Shown piece after piece: positions 21,430-26,330 of a DNA stretch of 26,330 bases (its first letter is position 1; the number at the start of each line of letters is the position of its first letter). The position numbers were made by a program, and so were the translations under genes. The stretch lies in NCBI RefSeq assembly GCF_030441895.1, contig NZ_JARJAS010000033.1; one strand, given 5' to 3'. The notes below the pieces were generated by a model. That model made no database searches and was not told the DNA's origin. It saw nothing but the letters and a program-made list of their open reading frames with translations. Source of the DNA: Enterococcus_D entomosocium (GTDB taxonomy: Bacteria; Bacillota; Bacilli; Lactobacillales; Enterococcaceae).

Positions 21430-24400
21430 TTAATCACGTGGGACAAAGCGTAAGACGATGCGATACTTCGGTACGAGCAAGTCTTCATAATACCCACCTT
21501 GGTCGGCTTCTGTATCAACGATCCATTGGGGATAGTCTCCATAGAAGTCCCCCGTTAAGGAAATCGGCACGCGGCTTCTTTCTTCTAGGCGAACCAAGTG
21601 TTGTTCCTCCATCGCTTCATAGAGTTGGATCTGTGTTTCTTCCGTTTTTAGATTCAATCGCAACAGCGGGGTTGAAATATCGTCATAGGTCAGGGTTGGG
21701 TCTTCTTCTTCGCTTTCACTTTCGGCATAGTCGAGAGGATCTTCTCCCGCTTCTAATAAGACAATACTGGCACTATCATCGATCGCCAGTTGATTGACGT
21801 AGGTATCCACGGCAAGTGGCGATTGATTGCGGATCTCATACGTTTGGCTTTCAAAATTACGATTCGATTCCGCTGTGTTGTACAAGGATTCGAAGACCAT
21901 TTTGGTTGGGATCGTCACCCGCATATGCTCCAGTTTCGATGTCACATCGATACCGATAGTCATCTGGTAGGCTTTATTCCCCACCTCAAGAACAGCAAAG
22001 TAGCTGCCGTCTTCGTCCACTTCTCGTGTAAGATCCGTTTCTACGATGCGAAAGTCCTTCGTCATATCCGCTTCCGTCAACACATTTGTGGCTTGTGCGC
22101 GACTTTCTTGAAGAATCAAAGTTTCTAATTCTTCTTGCGTGCTTAATTCATTAATTTTATAGCGATCTAAGGTGATATTGTATGCTTCAAAGTTCACACC
22201 TTTAATCACGGTTTGACGAGCGGTCACATCGACATAGGTCTCAATCGACGGTTTTGATAAGAAAATCGACACTTCTGTCTCGGTTTCCAATCGTTCATTT
22301 TCTCTTAGTGGAATACGGAAATAGCGATACAGCTGATTTTCATCACGATAGTCGCCCCATTCGATTCGTTCAGAGTTTTTGTCTAATTCGACGAGTTCTC
22401 CGTCAGTATTGGTATAGGAAATCACTGTGATATCGGTATCCTCGTACATAGAACCAGTGATTTCAGTCGACTGATCACTCAATGCATCGATTCGGGCAAC
22501 GAGACCTTCTGGTTCTGAAAAACGAATTTTACTGTAATTATTTTTCGCAATCACTTGATAAATATCTGTTTGTGTTTCAAGACTTTCTAAGGAACCATCG
22601 AATTGTTCGCCACTCAGCAATCTGGAACGTGCTTCGCCATTTCCTGTGCCTCCATAGGGGAAGGTATTCCCACCATTTCGATTGATTCGCATCGTTCCTG
22701 AAATATTGATAAATTCTTCCGTTGGTGCCTCTAAAGAAGCATTTTCCCAAACTGCTAGTTTTTGACTCGCCACATTGATTCGCAAACCATTCGCAACCGT
22801 ATTTTGTGCGGAGCGGATCAAACGCTGTAATTGTGCATTGGATTGACCTGTGCGTGTCGCAGGGTGACTAATTTCAAATAGAGCTACATCATGAATATTC
22901 AGACTGGCATTAGCTGATCGGAAGTATAAAACCTCTGACTTATTGCTAACGGTCTCTAGTTTGATTATAGAATCTTCACTTGCGGTAAATGAATTTCTCA
23001 CATTGACAAGGGGACGGTTGAGAAATTGGTTACTTGTTCCCATGCCAGATCGATTGTCTGTAAGGGAAAACTCAGCTCGTGCTTTTACCGTAATATTCGC
23101 AAATGAGTTTGTATGACTACTCCCATTTCCACCAGTTTGTGTATTTAGTCCCCTAGCTACGCCCTTAAAGATAGCGCCTTCATCCAAAATCAAATTAGAA
23201 GATGTATTTGCTCTGAATATCCCCCCTGATTGGTTTACATCAACAAGGGCTCTCTTCCCTATTCGAACAAATGAATTTGCATTATCAAGCTGTATAAAGC
23301 GTGCGTCATACGTTGTACGATCTCTTCTTGAAGTCATTTTTGCATTATCCAGTAACTCAACCCGTTGTGCTACCCTGATACGTGCATAATTATTTCCGAC
23401 GGATGAATTCTGAATATTATTAGTTGTTGGCTCCGTCATATGAACTTCAGCTTTTTGCGCAAGAGTAACCGAGCGAACAGCGGTGTTTCCTGTCATTCCT
23501 CTAGCTGCGTTTATTCTCGTATAGGAATTTTCGCCGAATAACAGATCCGTCGTTCCGACTCCCTGTAGAAATCGTCCACCAGTATCAACTTCGACTTTAC
23601 TTCCTTCTTCCATCGTAAATTTCGAATTTGCTAAGGTTAAACGAAAGACCGCTCGTGCTGCTTGTCGCGTAGTATGATTGACCGTTACTTCTGCTTCACG
23701 TCCTAGTTTGATTTCTTCCCTAAATCGGAAAAAATCAACATTTGCATTGCTTCGTCCAGAAACGGTGATTTCAGAGTGGTCACCCACATGTAACCGGCGA
23801 ATGGTTGAAGATGCAGCAGATGAGGTACCACCGGTAAAGCCTTGTGCGGTTTGTAGGCTGATCGTATTTGCTTCACCAATATAGATATCTGTTGTGCTGC
23901 GACCAGTCACCAATGGTCCTACTTGATTGAGGGTGATGGTTGCACTTGCTTCTGACAAAAATTGGGACGCTGCCGAAGAGGAGCCTAGCGCAATGAACGG
24001 GTTGTCTGCTGATGAAGAACGTGAAAAGTTCACTTGAGCATTTTCTCCTAAGAAGAAGCGCCTTTGAATGGATAAAGCATCTACATCAGTACTCGTTGAA
24101 TGCTCAGCAACATTGATTTCAGCCCCTTCAAGCAGCTCAAATTGATCGACCATCGTTCCAGCGGTAAAGCCATTCCCTAATACGCCCGTTAGTTTTGAGT
24201 ATTTCCCTAAAGTGACATGGGACAAACTTGCGTTGACAAACGCCCCTCGCTGGTTCACGGCTATTTCAGAATAGTCACCAATGGTGATTTTCCCGTTGCT
24301 TGATGCTAAGCCGATGACGACATTCGATATACTTGCTGAAGAGGTCGTTCGCGTTCTCGGCACGTCAATTGTTGTATGACTTCCGATTTGAACCGAAGAC

Positions 24401-26001
24401 GTTGCGAAAAAGGTTCGATACGCTTGACCAACAGTGGCATTACTAGGTTCACTTATGGTTATATCCACCTGATCACCAATCGCAATACTGTTGACTGCTA
24501 AGTTGCCATTAAACCCGTTGCTATGCTGATTGTTCATTTTCACGTGGTCTTGAATCACTATCGTGGTACTAGCCACACCCGTAAACATCGGTCCATGCTG
24601 CGATATTCGCGTTTGTGTATTCTCCCCAAAATCGATGGAGGAATTTGCACTTTGGAGCTGGATAAAAGCTCCGGTCGTTGTGCCCGTCCGCGTTCCTTCA
24701 ATAATGGTAGGTTGGTCCGCGGTACTATTTTCAACGATGAAGCGGTGTCCGACATTGATGGCGGGCGTCCCGCTGACCGTCCCGTACTCAGATAGTTTTA
24801 ACTGACTCCCTGCTTGTAACCTTACTTCGCCTAGCGTGCTGGTGGAATTACCAGAAAGCCCCTGTCCCGTGCCAACATCTAGTGTTGCCTCGGTTGCTAG
24901 CGTCAACCGACTATCTTGATTGGCATTTGGTAGGGAAACCATTGCGCCAGATTGGCGAATCGTGGTCATACTTCCTTGACCAAAATCAAGGCTTGCTGCG
25001 GTACCTGTCATGTGAAAGACAGTGCCAGTATTGCTGTTGGTACTTCGGGTGACAGAAATTTCAGCTTGGCTAGCGACTGCTACTTGATTCATTTCAAAGA
25101 TTGGTGTGGCATTTGAGGAGCGATGATTGATCGTCAATTGGCCTTCGACCAAGAGTCCTTCAGCCGTGAACAACGTTGGAATGGAAGACGTCGCTGTCGT
25201 CACCACATTGGTTCCTTTGAAATGAAGATGTGCTTGGTTGTTATTCACCACGCGACCTGCGGTAGTGGTCAGCTCCAGTTGGGTATCTTCAAAGGTAATC
25301 GTTGAAGCCCCAGTTGTTTGAGCCAGCCCTTGCGCCGACTGAATGCCTTGTTGTTGCACCCCTTGCCAAGTCAGTTGAACAGGTGCCGCAAACTGCATCA
25401 GGTTCTCTGCCGCCGTCTGCGAAACGATCACAGGTGTATCATGACTACGAAAAGTAACGTCTGCCCGTTGGATACCACTGATTGGCTCAGTTAATGCCAA
25501 GTTGTTGGCAAAAGTAAGCACCAAGGATTGATCATTGGCGATTTCTTCGTAATGATACTCCGTGCCATCTTCATCGGTGAAGGATTCCCCAAGTAAAATT
25601 GCCCGCAATTGCGCCTCACTTGCTACAGTCAATGCGACCGCTGAAGCTTCAGCATCAATCCTTTCGACTTGCTCATTCTCAGCTTCTGTTTCCGCTTCAT
25701 CTTCTGAGCTATCTGGCGTTTCTGCTTCGTGCAATGCTTCATTTTCCTCTGCTTCTTCTTGGCTAGCTGTCGTGGAATCATCCGTGGCTTCCGAAGAAGA
25801 TTGTTCTTCACTGCTTTCTTCGGTTGTTTTTTGGTCTTCCGATAGATCAGCAGAATTAGTGGTTTCCTCAGTTGAGGCGTGTTGCGTCTCTTCAGAAAGT
25901 GACTCTGTTTCTGCATAAGCAACTTGCTGGAACGCCAGCGTCGTGTTGACCGCCGTGCTGCTTAGTAGGAATACTGCAGAAAACAATGTAAGTAGTTTCA
26001 T
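21430..26001 (-). CDS. Giant secreted adhesin with pectate-lyase-like beta-solenoid
   Basis: The 1523-residue protein has a signal peptide (1-30, ending AYA-ET). A very acidic Ser/Thr/Glu-rich stalk (~31-125) follows. A domain beginning TVASEAQLRAILLGE, as in the pectate-lyase-like adhesive domain family (PF20585), leads into a long beta-solenoid to about 1190. The solenoid contains six superrepeats of about 115 residues, pattern G-P/A-[MLF]-[FV]...V-x-[IL]-G/D...G-[FL]-x-G-x-T. An Ig-like part (~1195-1345) and a C-terminal domain (~1350-1523) shared with the small protein at 20282-20845 complete it. There is no LPXTG and no W-x-L motif, so surface retention probably depends on partner proteins. 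The ATG has AAGGAGGATACG. It is the first gene of the operon, behind a leader of about 260 nt. Confidence 0.88.
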   Translation of the reverse strand: MKLLTLFSAVFLLSSTAVNTTLAFQQVAYAETESLSEETQHASTEETTNSADLSEDQKTTEESSEEQSSSEATDDSTTASQEEAEENEALHEAETPDSSEDEAETEAENEQVERIDAEASAVALTVASEAQLRAILLGESFTDEDGTEYHYEEIANDQSLVLTFANNLALTEPISGIQRADVTFRSHDTPVIVSQTAAENLMQFAAPVQLTWQGVQQQGIQSAQGLAQTTGASTITFEDTQLELTTTAGRVVNNNQAHLHFKGTNVVTTATSSIPTLFTAEGLLVEGQLTINHRSSNATPIFEMNQVAVASQAEISVTRSTNSNTGTVFHMTGTAASLDFGQGSMTTIRQSGAMVSLPNANQDSRLTLATEATLDVGTGQGLSGNSTSTLGEVRLQAGSQLKLSEYGTVSGTPAINVGHRFIVENSTADQPTIIEGTRTGTTTGAFIQLQSANSSIDFGENTQTRISQHGPMFTGVASTTIVIQDHVKMNNQHSNGFNGNLAVNSIAIGDQVDITISEPSNATVGQAYRTFFATSSVQIGSHTTIDVPRTRTTSSASISNVVIGLASSNGKITIGDYSEIAVNQRGAFVNASLSHVTLGKYSKLTGVLGNGFTAGTMVDQFELLEGAEINVAEHSTSTDVDALSIQRRFFLGENAQVNFSRSSSADNPFIALGSSSAASQFLSEASATITLNQVGPLVTGRSTTDIYIGEANTISLQTAQGFTGGTSSAASSTIRRLHVGDHSEITVSGRSNANVDFFRFREEIKLGREAEVTVNHTTRQAARAVFRLTLANSKFTMEEGSKVEVDTGGRFLQGVGTTDLLFGENSYTRINAARGMTGNTAVRSVTLAQKAEVHMTEPTTNNIQNSSVGNNYARIRVAQRVELLDNAKMTSRRDRTTYDARFIQLDNANSFVRIGKRALVDVNQSGGIFRANTSSNLILDEGAIFKGVARGLNTQTGGNGSSHTNSFANITVKARAEFSLTDNRSGMGTSNQFLNRPLVNVRNSFTASEDSIIKLETVSNKSEVLYFRSANASLNIHDVALFEISHPATRTGQSNAQLQRLIRSAQNTVANGLRINVASQKLAVWENASLEAPTEEFINISGTMRINRNGGNTFPYGGTGNGEARSRLLSGEQFDGSLESLETQTDIYQVIAKNNYSKIRFSEPEGLVARIDALSDQSTEITGSMYEDTDITVISYTNTDGELVELDKNSERIEWGDYRDENQLYRYFRIPLRENERLETETEVSIFLSKPSIETYVDVTARQTVIKGVNFEAYNITLDRYKINELSTQEELETLILQESRAQATNVLTEADMTKDFRIVETDLTREVDEDGSYFAVLEVGNKAYQMTIGIDVTSKLEHMRVTIPTKMVFESLYNTAESNRNFESQTYEIRNQSPLAVDTYVNQLAIDDSASIVLLEAGEDPLDYAESESEEEDPTLTYDDISTPLLRLNLKTEETQIQLYEAMEEQHLVRLEERSRVPISLTGDFYGDYPQWIVDTEADQGGYYEDLLVPKYRIVLRFVPRD
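23190..24975 (-). repeat. Six solenoid superrepeats in the adhesin
   Basis: Recurring blocks (SGAMVSL, HGPMFTG, RGAFVNA, VGPLVTG, GGRFLQG, GGIFRAN) occur at about 24947, 24590, 24240, 23910, 23570 and 23217, that is every 330-357 nt. Each of the first five is followed about 25 residues later by a G[LFM]-x-G block, and the last by a weaker form (RGLNTQTG). DNA identity between units is low, so they are old repeats under protein-level constraint. Confidence 0.75.
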
Positions 26002-26104
26002 CGTATCCTCCTTTCTTCAAGCTTTGTTGCGTTAAGAAAGCTGTAAACTAGTGATTAGTTCCTTCCTTTTCCGTACAAAAATGTATGACTATTCTTTCGT
26101 TTTC

Positions 26105-26193
26105 TTAAAGTTGTACTTATTTAATTATGACAACTTTAAAAAACTTATTTTCTGGCATTTCTTTTAGCATTTGACCTTGCCAAATGCTTTTTT
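26105..26193 (-). promoter_or_regulatory. Leader hairpins of the adhesin operon
   Basis: TTAAAGTTGT (26105-26114) pairs perfectly with ACAACTTTAA (26130-26139). AGCATTTG (26166-26173) pairs with CAAATGCT (26181-26188) and is followed on the + strand by a run of six T. The second hairpin stands at the same distance from the conserved upstream module as the gacatt/aatgtc hairpin (1165-1187) does in the left operon. Nearer the gene, CTTTCTT and AAGAAAG arms flank the ribosome site. These would lie in the 5' leader; the regulatory role is inferred. Confidence 0.45.
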
Positions 26194-26239
26194 ATAGTGA
26201 AAATAAACTCAGTGACTTTTGATGCTATTTTGATACAAA

Positions 26240-26330
26240 TTAAGATTCTGTTACGAATATTCTCATTCTTTATAAGAATACAAGAATCTTCAAGAAATAA
26301 AAAACCGAGATTTTCACAGCGCCGTGAATT
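26240..26330 (-). promoter_or_regulatory. Conserved upstream control module of the WxL operon, copy 2
   Basis: This is the counterpart of 1240-1329 and again contains TTCAC-N6-GTGAA (26313-26328). A possible -35 TTCTTG (26296-26291) and -10 TATAAA (26274-26269) with 16-nt spacing lie next to it. Predicted transcription would start near 26262 and run left into the adhesin gene. The inverted repeat would be centred near -58, a usual place for an activator. The module may extend beyond the window. Confidence 0.5.

Noticed and set aside
23190..24975. Possible CRISPR-like or non-coding repeat array
   Set aside because: The periodicity is at protein level, about 115 residues, inside one long open frame; the DNA units are not identical and there are no spacers.
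21630..25960. Several long + strand frames opposite the adhesin, such as 25562-25918
   Set aside because: They are Ser/Val-rich mirror frames of the acidic Ser/Glu stalk and solenoid, without ribosome sites.
1..26330. tRNA, rRNA or known riboswitch
   Set aside because: No cloverleaf, rRNA segment or recognised riboswitch core was seen on either strand by eye; a covariance-model scan was not possible.

Overview
The window looks like a chromosomal surface-polysaccharide and surface-protein region of a low-GC Gram-positive coccus, most probably an Enterococcus. The basis is the combination of WxL-domain proteins, small LPXTG proteins, a very large pectate-lyase-like adhesin and a Wzx/Wzy capsule cluster with CpsC/CpsD regulators. 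The species cannot be fixed from the sequence alone. Every convincing gene reads on the minus strand, so the biological order runs from high to low coordinates.

Right part (about 26330 to 18970): a WxL-type surface operon. A shared upstream control module (26240-26330) and a long leader precede a 1523-residue secreted adhesin with a beta-solenoid. It is followed by a one-TM protein that starts at TTG, a small secreted protein whose C-terminal domain matches the adhesin's C-terminus, and a small LPXTG protein, then a terminator. Beyond the terminator lies a WxL-protein gene destroyed by several frameshifts.

Middle (18498 to 6157): a 956-residue secreted Ig-repeat protein without a wall anchor, then a compact capsule/exopolysaccharide cluster with almost no gaps: lipoprotein, wecC, cpsC, cpsD, initiating phosphoglycosyltransferase, WecG/TagA-type transferase, wzy, wzx, GT4 transferase, wecB. 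WecB and WecC together make UDP-ManNAcA. With only two later glycosyltransferases, a short repeat unit containing N-acetylmannosaminuronic acid is predicted.

Left-middle (6017 to 1640): an AT-rich island. It contains a small broken gene of unknown function and a compact ribosomally made, post-translationally modified peptide (RiPP) locus: an unlisted 29-residue precursor ending NNCNCQMPL, a perfect 19-bp hairpin, a radical SAM/SPASM enzyme split by one in-frame amber codon, and an ABC exporter. Diverged direct repeats of about 180 nt (1655-1836 and 5465-5645), each containing a hairpin terminator, bracket the RiPP locus.

Left end (1329 to 1): a second WxL operon (small LPXTG protein, then a WxL protein running off the edge). 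Its upstream module matches the right-hand operon's without a gap across the best 58 nt, including a TTCAC-N6-GTGAA inverted repeat, so the two surface operons are probably co-regulated.

The most interesting items are the RiPP locus with its amber-interrupted enzyme, the duplicated WxL control module, and the domain shared by the giant adhesin and its small operon partner.
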